From Physcia stellaris (lineage: Eukaryota > Ascomycota > Lecanoromycetes > Caliciales > Physciaceae), in contig JABSSW010000066.1 in assembly GCA_018902385.1 (NCBI GenBank), forward strand, positions 62,001 to 126,000: 64,000 bases of DNA, in the 5' to 3' direction. Every line of letters begins with the position of its first letter. The stretch's first letter is position 1. Positions 22,744 through 34,315 of this stretch are shown here, piece after piece. A program made the position numbers and the translations under genes. The notes below the pieces were generated by a model, which was not told where the DNA came from, did no database searches, and worked only from the letters and a program-made list of their open reading frames with translations.

Positions 22744-25700
22744 CGTGGGCGAAATACTGGTGATGGTTGGGTTTGAGAAAGAAGAGTATGTCAAGAAGAG
22801 CCGGTAGCACAATTACCCTCTATTGAGAATAGAGAACAACGGCAAGCGCAGATTTTTATGCAAGGGAAACGGTCGGTGACGAGCTCGACGACTTAGACCC
22901 GGTTTGGATGGGACCTGTGCTACAACAGTGGTAGCGGGAAAGTGCCTTAGTTCGATGGAGATACCAATTAAAAGGTCGTGTAACAGAGATTTGGTGGGCC
23001 CTCCCAATAGTAAAACAGAGTTTACGTTCTCTTAGGTCGTGAGCAAGGAGATTTCGACGCGTTCGAGGGGATGGGGTTACGCAAAAAGCGGCTACCGATG
23101 CGGGAGAGCCAGTTTTTCAAAGAACGTCAAAAGAGACGACTAAGACTATGGGCTGACCTGATGCGACTGCAGCCTACCGAGGGTAGGTAGGTGCTTGAGG
23201 TTATCGGTATTGAGAGAATAGTCCAATTCTGTCTGACCGTCGGCAACATCGAATCACCATTCGTTAAAGACTCTGGAGAATAGTTCGTCTTTGGCACATG
23301 AAGATAAGGCGCAAGATGTCCGGCTGATTTGGAACTGAAGGCTATACCGAGAGAGAAGGATCAATCCAGGGAAAAGAGGTGTGTGCTCTCCCAAGGTGGC
23401 GTTTAAGCGCAAAAGAGTTGCTCGCGTCGATTAATATTTATTGATGCAAGCAATCTGCATCAACGCAAGCCTTGCAGATGGGAAATGAACAACGTCAGAT
23501 TGAATTAAACTCCTGTTGAATTTGATGATCATAGCAGAGAGGTTACAAGTCGTCTCTTTCCAGATATGGTGTTGGCTTCGTATAGAACTCCGGAACGTTT
23601 ACGAGTAGAACGCCCTGGCTTTGATTCGTTGATTAGCGGCATGACGTAGTCAGTGAAGCTAGATCCATTGCGGCTAGCTTCTTCTAAGGGACAGTGGAAG
23701 GACCCTGGTGACCCTGAGGAACACCGCATACCTTAAGATAAGTACGGCCTGCGTTAGAATACTACTTAGTACTACCAATGATCGTGCAGTATGATTGTCT
23801 GGCCGACTCATCTGTCTGCGGCTCATCGATTGATCGTTACGGAGCGCAGAAGCCATCATTCTCGTGCTTTGTCGCTATAATAATAATAATCATAACAATA
23901 ACGGCCTGGCTCACCGGGCTTCGTGGCTGCCAAACAAGCAAGTTGACGAGTTGTTCGACGAGGATCATCGCCACTCTACAAGGCTGGCTCGAGTTCTTCC
24001 AGCCGGCAAGTGATCCCACGGGCAGAGAGTCGGACAACTTCTTCGGCTTCCCACTGGCCCCAAGCGACCAGCGACCTCGTCCATCGCCCGCAAGAGTTTC
24101 AGTAGAGTATGAGGTATTTCGGCGGGCTGGATGCAGAGTGGCAGGGTGCAAGCCTTCATTTTCCGAGCTAGTCGTCCCTCCATCGACGATCCCCAAGAAA
24201 ATCCGACGTGATTTGGCTCTTGCAAGGTGCCTGTACTCTCTATCGCGTTTGATGACCCGGAAAGGCATCCTCCAACAAAATTGCACGATAACTCGCCCGG
24301 TTCTATGCTTCGCCAAGATGTGCTAGGACTCCAACTCTAGCTTATACAGTTGATTTCGGCTTACTGGTTTAGTTTAGCATGGACAACGACTGCTTGTCTA
24401 TCTAGCTGGGTTGGTAGGTCACTGGGTTGAATCCTCAAGGAGGGTATCGTAGTCTCGCAGAAAGTATTGCAGGTGCAACAGCAGTTGAATCAAATCTAAG
24501 TACGATTGATCAACGGTTCATGCTACCTATCCACTACCCTTTCGTACTCAGCTGCTGGCATTCTGAAACAGAATATGGCATGCCGTGCAATCATATAAGG
24601 ACTTCAGGCTGTGCGCGCCATCGCTTTCCCAATTTTAGGAGAGTTGATTGAGATAGAGAGCGCGCACCAAATCCATTGCTGTGGAGGAAGATAAGTTTAT
24701 GTGAAACTATATCCTCTGACTTCATGCTGAAGTTTCGTCTCTACCGTTGTAGCCCGAACATCTCAGAGCATCGTGGCAATATATTATGGCGGCGATCCTA
24801 ACATGTACTCTGCAGATATGCCACCAAATCGGAAAACCCTGGAGAAATCACTAAGGGCCGTCACCAGTCATCAACACTTTTGTAGTCGATCAATGAGCAT
24901 TCATCTTTAATCGAAGTCGCAAGATGCTCAGCTCGTCTGGTGCTACCTCGACCAGATCAACCATGAAACTCATCGGCAGCCTCTCAAAAGCCTTATTGAA
25001 GTGGCGCGGGCTTCTTAAATTTACCCACGCTTCGAGGGGTTTTGAAACCTACGGCCTGCAAACGGATCGTCGCTAGATCGTTGTAAGTCCTCGAGTAGAT
25101 CATAGTCGAACGAGAATTTCGATAGTTCAAATATGGAGAATGTGAGATGACAAGACATTAGCGTTCCATAGGACCACTCTTTGAAAACAGCCTTGAGCAT
25201 CAAATATCAAAGTACCCCGCTGACGACGGCTTTATGCCACAATGTTTGCGAGTAACTGTAAGAGCTGCGGTTTTGGTCATACGCAATCTGCTCGTATGCA
25301 TCGATCGCCTCTTTAGACGGGTGCTTATGGCTTTGACAGATATCTTTTCGAATTGGCGGTTGAGGCGGACCATTACCATCGCTTGATGGTTTCTCCATGG
25401 AGCGATGCTTCGAGGTCGTGGAGGTTGAAGTCACGTGGATGGGTGAAGTTAAAGCGTGGAAAAATTGCTTGCGGATCCTTTGGCATTCTCCTCCCCGACT
25501 CTCAAATTTGATTGATACGTAGTAACCTGAGAAACTTTTCAATTGATGTTTCAATCATCTTTTCAAGCATATGTAATTGAAGCATGATCTTTATTCAATC
25601 ATTACTTACATCGTTAATGATCTCGCTGAAAGAATATAGTGATTTGAGTTTTGAGTGGCATGCGATAAGACTTGTCTGCAACATCAAAAATGACTATACA

Positions 25701-26081
25701 GAAGTATTTAAAACTTTATCTCTATCAACGATTTATATACTATTTGGAAAAGTGATTGAAACATTGGTTGAAAAATGCTCTCAAGGAGGATGCCAAGGAT
25801 TCGCAAGCAATCTTTCCACGCTAAAGGGCGGGCAGATCTTCCTTCCCGCCCGAATAATTAGGGGTGACCCTGTGACGTCCGAGCCCAGATTTGGCCTGAT
25901 TTGGAAAATTCATTTATCATCTCGAAAGAAGTGGGAATTTGCACTCTATCGTGCTTGTCCACCACGCTTTGTTCCTCTGAGCAGCTCTTCGGTAGACAGC
26001 AAACATTGTCATTCCATTGCTCTCTGCTTACGGGTCGTCGAAGAGCCAGTGCTGCACGCCTGACTTCCACTTTCTTCCAGT
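22744..26081. other. 3.3-kb intergenic region between divergent PAS-protein and PNS1 genes
   Basis: This should hold both promoters and leaders. No frame resembles a known family. It includes an 8-bp inverted repeat at 23441-23463 and AT-rich stretches around 25.6-25.75 kb. A tRNA-like T-loop string near 24.42 kb has no matching acceptor stem that I can find. Confidence 0.5.
23441..23463. repeat. Short perfect inverted repeat
   Basis: Arms TTGATGCA and TGCATCAA are separated by seven bases, about 0.7 kb upstream of the PAS-protein start. It could be a dimer-binding site or chance. Confidence 0.5.
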
Positions 26082-27855
26082 ATGGCGCATGGCGGCGCTG
26101 CCGACAGCTACTATAACGGACCCGGTCAACCCCCAATGCAACCTCAAATGCAGTACCCGCCTCAAGCGCCCTATAACAATAATGGCTTCCAAGGTGATAC
26201 CAATTTCCCACAGGCACCGCCCAACTATGGGGACAATTATCAGCACCCGCGTCCAACGGGCGACAGCAAACAAACATTTGATCAAGCCTTCAAGCTTGAC
26301 AAGCCCAAGTACAATGACCTCTGGGCTGGCATATTGGTATGAGGAATACCCCAACAATTGCTGTCACGGAGTCGCTGATCATTGTTTGATAGCTGATCCT
26401 GACCTTCCTTGGGTTCGCCGCGGTCTCCGGTCTTTCTCTGCAAGGTTATGCTTCTAACAAGAGTGGAAACGCCGGAAACGGCATATATAACAACCCCAAC
26501 AAATTTTCCCTGAACACCAACACCATCATTCTTTTCGCGTTCATACTCTGCGTTGCCTTTGTTTTCTCTTGGCTCTATTTCACGGCTGCGCGCGCTTTCA
26601 CTAAACAGTTCATCTGGATTACCGGCATTCTACATATTGTCTTCGGAGTTGGAACAGCGATATATTATTTCTATCGTCACTACTATTCCGCCGGCGTCGT
26701 CTTTGCACTTTTCAGCATCTTCAGTATCATCTGCTTTATATCATGGATTCCGAGGATTCCCTTCAGCGTCGTAATACTGCAGCAAGCTATGGACGTTGCA
26801 AAGAGCTTTGGGCATGTCTTCCTAGTAAGTTTCCTAGGTGGGCTTGCATCACTAGCCTTCGGCGCCTGGTTCTCGGTGACATTGGTCGCTGTGTACGTGA
26901 AGTACGAGCCGAACGGCAACGGCAGCAATTCGTCGTGTCAATCAGGTAGTACTGGGTCTTGTTCCAGTGCGAAGGTTATTGGCTTGATTGTGTTCATCAC
27001 ATTCGCTGGCTATTGGATATCCGAATGGCTTAAAAATACCCTCCATTCAACCGTTGCCGGTGTCTATGGTTCTTGGTTCTTTTGTGGTGGGAAGCCAGGT
27101 GGAATGCCCAAAGGAGCCACGAGAGGTGCTTTCCGCCGGTCGATGACCTACTCATTCGGCAGCATCGCTTTCGGATCCCTGGTTGTAGCGCTGATTAACA
27201 TGCTCCGCCAAGCTGTAAGCATTGCACAATCAACAGAGGCGCAGCAAGGTGACATCATTTCTTCCATTCTGTTCTGTGTCCTAGGGTGCATCATAGGTAT
27301 CGTTCAATGGGCTGTTCAGTAAGCGAACCCTTGGTAGCTTGAATGATTCTCGCTGAATGCAATCAGGTTCATCAATCGCTACGCCTTCTCGCATATCGCT
27401 CTCTATGGTAAAGCATATATACCTGCTGCCAAAGATACCTGGAAAATGATGAAGGATCGAGGAATCGATGCTCTGGTCAATGAGTGAGTAACAAATCGCA
27501 ACTCGTGTTGCTATTCCTGCTGATCGAGGCCTTCACTAGTTGCCTGATTAGCCCCGTGTTGACCATGGGCTCAACATTTGTCGCATACCTCTGCGCACTA
27601 CTCGCATTTCTCTATCTCGAATTCACCAAACCCGAGTATAACACTGGCGGCAAATATACACCGGTGGTGATGGCCTTCTCATTCCTCATCGGGCTACAAG
27701 TCTGTCAGATTTTCATGACTCCAATCGGCAGCGGCGTGGATACGATATTCGTTGCGTCTGCTTGGGATCCGCAAATCTTAATGAAGGACCATCCAGATTT
27801 CTACGAGAGAATGATAAGGGTTTACCCCAAGGTACAGCAGATGATTCATGCCTAG
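26082..27855 (+). CDS. PNS1: Choline transporter-like protein Pns1
   Basis: Four exons fit in phase: 26082-26336, 26393-27318, 27367-27483 and 27540-27855, giving 537 residues. The N-terminal tail is rich in Pro, Gln, Asn and Tyr; then FKLDKPKYNDLWAGILL leads into about ten membrane helices. Conserved choline-transporter-like segments are visible: ISWIPRIPFSVVILQQAMDV, VAGVYGSWFF, FRRSMTYSFGSIAFGSL, FINRYAFSHIALYGKAY and AKDTWKMMKDRGIDALVND. The C-terminus YERMIRVYPKVQ is also family-like. Pns1 is a plasma-membrane protein of the SLC44 family; yeast Pns1 is not needed for choline uptake, so transport activity is inferred only from family. Confidence 0.95.
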
Positions 27856-28193
27856 ACTTTGGAGGGACTTGGACCCTTCGTCCCTTTGTTTGTTAGTACC
27901 AGATAATAATATAATGTAATAATTGCGCGTGCTTTTTTCGAGGCCATGTTACTTTAGCTGCCATCTGAAGTCTAGCGGGCGAAGCGGGCACACTGTTCGT
28001 TCTACAGTATGGAGTACAGTAGCCATATGTCGATGGTGTCCGCAGCGCCAGTTGATCGGGGCTCGAGGGTTAGGGCCAGAACCTAACGTCGCTGAGGTAC
28101 TTTACTTACCACTCAGATCAACTCACTTCACGAGTGCTCTCTGAAGGGAGCAGGTCTCGCTCACGGAATCCGTCATGTGCCCACGCATTTAGC
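27856..28193. other. Intergenic PNS1 to ARV1
   Basis: About 340 bp, same strand on both sides: the PNS1 3' UTR with an AATAATATAATGTAATAA-type AT-rich stretch and the ARV1 promoter. Nothing else seen. Confidence 0.5.
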
Positions 28194-29249
28194 ATGCCAA
28201 TCTGCATCGAGTGCCGCTTCCCCGTTCCACAGCTTTACCACATCCTCCACAGCAGCAACAAATCGCACAAGAGCCCCTCCCACGCGACCAGCAACCAAAA
28301 AGCAGCTCCTATCCCCTCCGTGACAGACCACGATGCACAGAAGCATATTCCGCCCAAGAGCGCGGCTGGTGGTGGCGCAGACGTTCGCTTGACGCAGTGT
28401 CCACGGTGTAAGCGGTTTGCAGACAAATATGTCGAGCACGACTTTGTCGTGCTGTTCATCGACCTAGTCTTGGTTAAGCCGCAGGTCGGTTTCGCCTAGA
28501 TCCATGAGGAGACGCCACGGTTGATGTATGCACATAGGTCTACAGACACCTCCTCTTCAACCGCCTTGGGCGTGATGACGATGAGCTAGATGTATCTCTT
28601 CCAGCCCCTCTCAGTCTACCCAGATATCTCACTGACAATCTTCCTCAAGCCCTCGATCCTCCGCCTCGGCACGCTTCTCCTCCTATTTGACGTCTATCTA
28701 ACCTGGACACGCACCGAAGCCCTTCCCTCTCACCTTTTGGCCTCAAGCCCAGTTCCCCATCTCCACATCATCGTCCAGTACATTTTCTACCTCCTGCTAT
28801 GCACTCTCACAGCATTGGCACAGCATGCCACGATCCGCTGGCTAGCAGCCCGTTTCGGACTTGGCATCATGCAGCATCAGCAGCAATCGGGGAGCCCAGG
28901 GCTCACTGACCATGGTGCTCCCGGGACCGTCACGACCACCCCGCGTGCTACCGCTAATGGCATAACTACCGCTCTGTTCGTGAGCTCGTGCATGAAGCTA
29001 TTTCCGATCTTAATGGTGGTTTGGAAATACGATGGTGCAGAGAACGAGAGCGAAGGATGGAACGTGGGTAAGAGCGTAGGACGGGGAGTTGAGTGGGCAG
29101 TTGCGGTGCAGAATTTGGAGGCTTTGAGGATACTACTCGGCTGTGGGTATTTGAGTGCCGCGGGACTAGTAGCAGGTGGAGCGGCAGCGAGGTGGATTGT
29201 TGCTGCGGTAGTATTGGGTATCGTCGGGCTGGGTGGAATGGGAACCTAA
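28194..29249 (+). CDS. ARV1: ARV1 lipid homeostasis protein
   Basis: Three exons fit in phase: 28194-28484, 28538-28591 and 28650-29249, giving 314 residues. The Arv1 homology domain begins at residue 1: MPICIECRFPV, an insert of low complexity, then LTQCPRCKRFADKYVEHDFV. The two CxxC pairs are the predicted zinc site. FIDLVLVKPQ, VYRHLLFNRL and ILRLGTLLLLFDVYLTW follow, then three or four more hydrophobic segments. Arv1 is an ER membrane protein needed for sterol distribution and for GPI-anchor precursor flipping or delivery. The insert between the cysteine pairs (about 55 residues) is longer than in yeast. Confidence 0.92.
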
Positions 29250-29962
29250 GAAGTTCTGCTTAAGGGCATTCATATCAGGAATCCGGGCTCGGGCTTGGGC
29301 TCGGGCGAGTTGGGAAATCTTGAAATCGTCTAACAAGAACGAAATCCTATCAGGCCATTGCAGTTCAGACGCACTTGCAGTGCCACTTGTAAGTGATTGG
29401 TCTTTCCGAGAAGCTCAAGATGTGATTACTTGAGAGTACGGTTTAGAAATGCGTGCCTAACTTGAAGATGTATGGCTTCCCACCTTTGGATATTCCTAGA
29501 AAAAGCCTGTGAGCATATCGTTCAGCATTTGCATCGGTTTCCATCTGAATTACTTGGACAGTTGGGGAGTAAATCCATTGGAGAAAACGGCCTGTCTTAT
29601 GATCAGACTTCTCTTCTCCGGAAAGTAATTGCTAGCTGAACCGACTACAGCTGATCTCAATTAGAGAAAGACGGCTTGTCAGTTGACATCTCTACGCCCC
29701 TCACGTTGATACAATCAAAGGTGAAAGTCAAGCTCAGAGGTCTCATAGTGACTGGTAGTACTAGCCTAGGGCAGCAATGACTAGTGTACTGCCTACCGAT
29801 TGCTGCAACAGCTATAGAGATAGAACATTGGTACCCCTTCCTGAACGCCAATCGGCTAGGAAAACAAAATCCTAGAGGCCCGTAGGGTGGTGGTCTGTCA
29901 ACCACTGAAGCGTGCGCAAAGCAAGAACGGCAGCAGATTTATGGATCAGTATGTTGTTAAAC
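29250..29962. other. Intergenic between convergent ARV1 and BAR-protein genes
   Basis: About 0.7 kb of 3' UTR and spacer with a short GGGCTC-type direct repeat near 29287. No supported gene. Confidence 0.5.
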
Positions 29963-31209
29963 CTAAGAAGCACCTTCCCGGCTCTTGCGGTAGCTGGCCT
30001 GTAGATGATAACCCAATCAGTATGAATATCGCAAAATTGAAGCTTATTTGGGGTCTCAAGCGTGTGGGACTCACTTCTTGCTCGACTTGTAAGTCATCAA
30101 TGACAGGTGCAAGCTCGCCGAGAATCTCGTATGCTTTCTTGTGGAACTCAAGCTGTGCAGCGATCAAGTCGGCGAGATTGCGCAAAGGCTCTGGAGTGTC
30201 TAGAACCTGTACACATGTTAAAGATATGCTGGATGAGAATGCTTCGAGGGCAGATCTTACATTCTTCATAACGCCCACGGCCTCTTCGGTCTGTGCGACA
30301 AACTCATCTTCCTTCTGCTCAATTTCTTGCCTAGCCCCCTCGCTGATGCTAACCATCTCGTCGTCGATATTCATGCCCCGACCTCCCCCAGTCTTGCTCT
30401 TCGCCTTAGTAGCGTCAAGAATCAGTCTAGAGTTCTCAACCCCTTTCCTGGCTCTTGCTGCAAACATAAGATTCGTATTCAGCGTAGTGCTCCACCCTGC
30501 CAAAAACCTAGATTGAATTTGCGCATCTTGTGCAAGACGGGCTTCTCCAACTTTCTCCTCGGCCAAGGCATACTTCTCCAGAGCTGTGGATAGTGGATCT
30601 TCACCTGGGGAAGGATGTGTCTGGTTGAGTAGCTGAGAGCCAGCTAGAGAGGCGCGGGCAATGGCATGGTTGAAGGTCTTGGGCTGCGGTTTCGCAGATG
30701 GAGGAGCAGTGAAGGCCGTTTGTACATCTGCTGGTGATGATGCGTTGGACAGAAGATGGACTTTCTCTGTGATGGTGCGGCCTAGATCGTTGAACGACTC
30801 GCGGATGTTCGGAGGGTAGTCGTAGGCTTCGTTCGAGTATTGAGATCTGGAAGGATACTTAAGTAAAAGGAACTTGGATTATTATCGTGAACTCCACGGT
30901 GCTTACGTGACCTGTAGGAGTTTTTGATGGACTTGCTTAAGGGCATCGACGCGCTTTTCAAGCTCGATGTAATCAGGTGGAAGTTGAGTCTGCATCACAT
31001 TTTTTCAGCTTCGGTATTCTCCGGAGATGGAATAAAGGCGATCGCATACCTTATCGTCTGCTTGTCCAAATTGCTCCTTCAGATACTGTTGGGTTCGCCC
31101 GGCAAAAGGTGAAATGGACGCACTGATGAAGTCAGCTGAAGGGTTCTGATCGGTTTTTTGATTTGAGGGATCACGTTATATTCTTGCCAAACGCCTGGAA
31201 TTTATCCAT
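29963..31209 (-). CDS. BAR-domain membrane-curvature protein (Gvp36/Mug137-like)
   Basis: Six exons fit in phase: 31209-31175, 31122-31050, 30989-30907, 30846-30261, 30206-30075 and 29998-29963, giving 314 residues. The start MDKFQAFGKNITASISPFAGR leads to an N-terminal amphipathic region, then a long helical BAR core: YIELEKRVDALKQVHQKLLQV, YALAEEKVGEARLAQDAQI, LDATKAKSKTGG, DEFVAQTEEAVGVMKNV, and AAQLEFHKKAYEILGELAPVIDDL. It ends ASYRKSREGAS. BAR proteins of this type dimerise on curved membranes of Golgi vesicles and endosomes. There is no SH3 domain. The short last exon of 12 codons was set by phase and by a typical YRKSR tail. Confidence 0.88.
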
Positions 31210-31645
31210 CTTGCAAAGTGGAGATAAGGTCGTACGGAGTGTACGATGATCGAAGAGTTCAAAAAGTGTTGACTACTGTGTTCTAGCCGTCACGAGGGTT
31301 GGCTGATTAGGCTAGACGGTGATTTCTGAAGTTTCCACATGTCTAGGAATGGGTTCGAATTCATGTGACAGCTGAGTCTTAGGCCCTTAAAGGAGCGACG
31401 CGAGCCTCAAGAGAGGAGTATTTTGAATTTCCCACTACATCCTATGTAATTACATGAAGCGCTTGAATATTGCTCTCAACGACGTCCAGGCGCCGTCGAA
31501 TAACCATTAATTAAACACCCACCCATAATCTGCTAGACAGATAACACGGGCGAAGGGGACTATGTGATATGGGTACATCCATGCCTTTTCAGGGAGATTC
31601 CTCTATGCAGAAACCAAATGAAAATACTTTACAGCCAAATGCTCT
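31210..31645. other. Intergenic SSC1 3' side to BAR-gene promoter
   Basis: About 440 bp, both genes leftward. No gene seen. Confidence 0.5.
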
Positions 31646-33871
31646 TCAAGGCTTCTTCTCACCCTCGCCTTGCTGACCTTCGTTTTGGTTCTCCGATGCA
31701 GCGCTTGCATCACCAGAAGGAGGCGCTTGTTGTTCCTCTGTCCTGGCCTTATGCATCTTGTCGAATAGGTTCAAGCTGGCCATCTGAAGCTCATCGGTTT
31801 TCTCTTTGACTTCTGCAGCTGTTGCAGTACCCTCGCCTGTCTGATTCTTGGCAATAAATTCTCGTAGACTCTCGATCTTCGTTCTAATCTGGTCAGCTTC
31901 GGTCTTGTCCAGCTTCTCTGCGAAATCTTTGAGTGCTTTCTCAGTGTCGTTTACAACGCTATCGGCGCGGTTGGCTGCTTCAATCGCAGCCTTGCGCTCC
32001 TTGTCTTGTTCGCCATACTTCTCTGCGGCATCTACCATTCCTTGAATTTCGCTATCGGACAGACCAGATCCCGAGGCGATAGTAATGGACTGATCCTTGT
32101 TGGTGGACTTGTCCTTAGCGTGAACGTGCACAATCGAGTCGGCGTCAATATCAAAAGTGACCTCGACTTGAGGCACCCCTCGGTGTGCGGGGGGGATACC
32201 AACGAGCTGGAAATTCCCTAATAATTTGTTGTCCCGAACAAGCTCACGCTCTCCCTGATAGACCTTGATTTCAACCGCGGTCTGGAAGTCAGCTGCTGTC
32301 GAAAAGATTTGGGATTTCTTGGTAGGAATGGTTGTGTTGCGGTTGATCAGACGGGTGAAAACACCGCCTAGAGTCTCGATACCAAGAGAAAGTGGCGTAA
32401 CATCGAGCAATAGAACATCCATGACCTCTCCGGCCAGAACCGCACCTTGTATGGCAGCACCGATAGCTACGGCCTCATCAGGGTTAACCGACTTCGCAGG
32501 GTCCCGACCGAAAATGCTTTTTACGGACTCGGTGACTTTTGGCATACGAGTCATACCACCAACTAGAATAACTTCTTGGATGTCCTTGGCTTGTAGGTTC
32601 GCATCTTTGAGTGCCTTTCGGACAGGATCTAAGGTACGGCCTATAAGAGGGTCTACCAAGGATTCAAGTTGCGATCTCGACATTTTCGTGTTAATGTGCT
32701 TGGGTCCGGAGGCATCAGCCGTGATATATGGTAGATTGATATCAGTTTGCAACGTCGACGACAGTTCAATCTTTGCCTTCTCTGCGGCTTCACGAATCCG
32801 TTGAATGGCCATGCGATCGTTTGATAGATCGATACCTGAATCTTTCTTGAATTGTTGAACAATGTGCCGGACGAGGTTGATATCGAAATCCTCACCACCC
32901 AAATGAGTGTCGCCATTTGTCGATTTGACTTCGAATACCCCTTTCTGGATCTCTAAGATAGAGATGTCGAAGGTGCCTCCTCCCAAGTCGTAAACAGCAA
33001 TGACGCGATCCTCCTCCTTTTCTAAACCGTAGGCAAGGGCAGCAGCTGTGGGCTCGTTCACAACACGAAGGACGTTCAAGCCAGCAATTTGTCCGGCATC
33101 TTTGGTTGCCTGGCGTTGCGAATCGTTGAAATAGGCCGGAACAGTGACGACACCATTTTTGATGTTCTTGTTGAGGTAGGATTCTGCAGTTTCCTTCATT
33201 TTCTGCAGCACGAAACCCCCTATCTGAGACGGTGAGTACTTTTGGCCCCGAGCCTCAACCCAAGCGTCACCATTTGTGTGTTGGACGATCTTGTAGGGAA
33301 CCTCTTTAATGTCTCGCTGACACTCAGCATCACTGTACTTTCGGCCGATGAGCCGCTTTGTGGCGAAAAGAGTATTTTCGGGGTTGACAACGGCCTGACG
33401 TTTCGCAGATATTCCTACTAAGCGCTCACCGTCTTGTGCGAAGGCAACAACGGACGGAGTGGTTCGTGTCCCTGGTGACATTGATTAGAACGGTGCCGGA
33501 GCACGTGGTGGAAAACTGCTAGCCTACCCTCGGAGTTTTCTATTATTTTGGGAGTCTTTCCCTCCATAACGGCCACTGCTGAATTTGTGGTGCCTTGAGA
33601 GTTATTAGGATTGAGTCTATTCCCAGTCGTGGCGACAGTGGAGAAAGTGCACTAACCGAGATCAATGCCGATGACCTGGCCTTTGACCTTTTCTTCGCCG
33701 CCATTTGATTGATATCGTCGGAAGGCAGAAGCTACAGGTCTTCGGAGGGTGGTTGAGCGAGAGAGAATGGAGGCGGATTGGAGCTAAGAAATTTCGATGT
33801 CAGAGGTAGGGTAGGATTCTTGGGACGAGGAAGAGAGGCCTTACTGGGCGTGTTAGCCGAGAGGACAACAT
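31646..33871 (-). CDS. SSC1: Mitochondrial Hsp70 chaperone
   Basis: Four exons fit in phase: 33871-33845, 33783-33657, 33593-33528 and 33471-31646, giving 681 residues. A basic, Ser-rich presequence (MLSSRLTRP, then [20 protein letters not shown]) marks mitochondrial import. The ATPase domain shows [18 protein letters not shown], the phosphate-binding [13 protein letters not shown] and [13 protein letters not shown]; the substrate domain shows [13 protein letters not shown]. The C-terminus is polar and ends GEGEKKP. The protein is the import motor and folding chaperone of the matrix, with Tim44 and a GrpE-type exchange factor as partners. Everything expected is present and no frame break is seen. 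Confidence 0.97.
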
Positions 33872-34315
33872 GGTGAGAGGCGTTGTGGAAGTGCAGCTGG
33901 GAAACGCCTTCGACACACCAAGGTGAGAGAGTATTGTTTAGAGCAAAGATTCGGAGAGGGCGCAAAAAAATGGGATAGTAGTACCTTAATAGATAAATTT
34001 CTTCCATGTTCCATAGAGGACTCAGGGAGCTAGTACTCGGGAGGTAAGCGGGGTGTAGGAATAACAAGCTCCCTGCGTCAGCGGGACTCCCTCCATATCC
34101 GACTCCGTTTGACACACCCTGCACCTCATAACTACAGCACTGGCCTTCTTTCTTTCGTCTCTCTAGGCTTGACAGTTGAAGTCTTTGGAAGTTCGCCGGA
34201 CGATCAGATAGAATAGCCAAAGTCAAGATTGAAGGTTGCAGCACACATGTAGCTTTCCCCAGGCTGTAGGACCTGGCCAAACTACATCTTGCGCCTCTCC
34301 AGTCCCTCCTCCAAG
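33872..34315. other. Divergent promoter of SSC1 and the DUF2415-type gene
   Basis: About 440 bp separating two start codons on opposite strands. Scattered TTC and GAA triplets are present, but I cannot call a clear heat-shock element. Confidence 0.5.

Noticed and set aside
23778-24326. Overlapping frames on both strands near 24 kb
   Set aside because: No domain, no splice-supported extension and similar length on opposite strands.
24390-24450. tRNA gene
   Set aside because: A GGTTGAATCC-like T-loop is present but no matching acceptor stem or anticodon arm was found.
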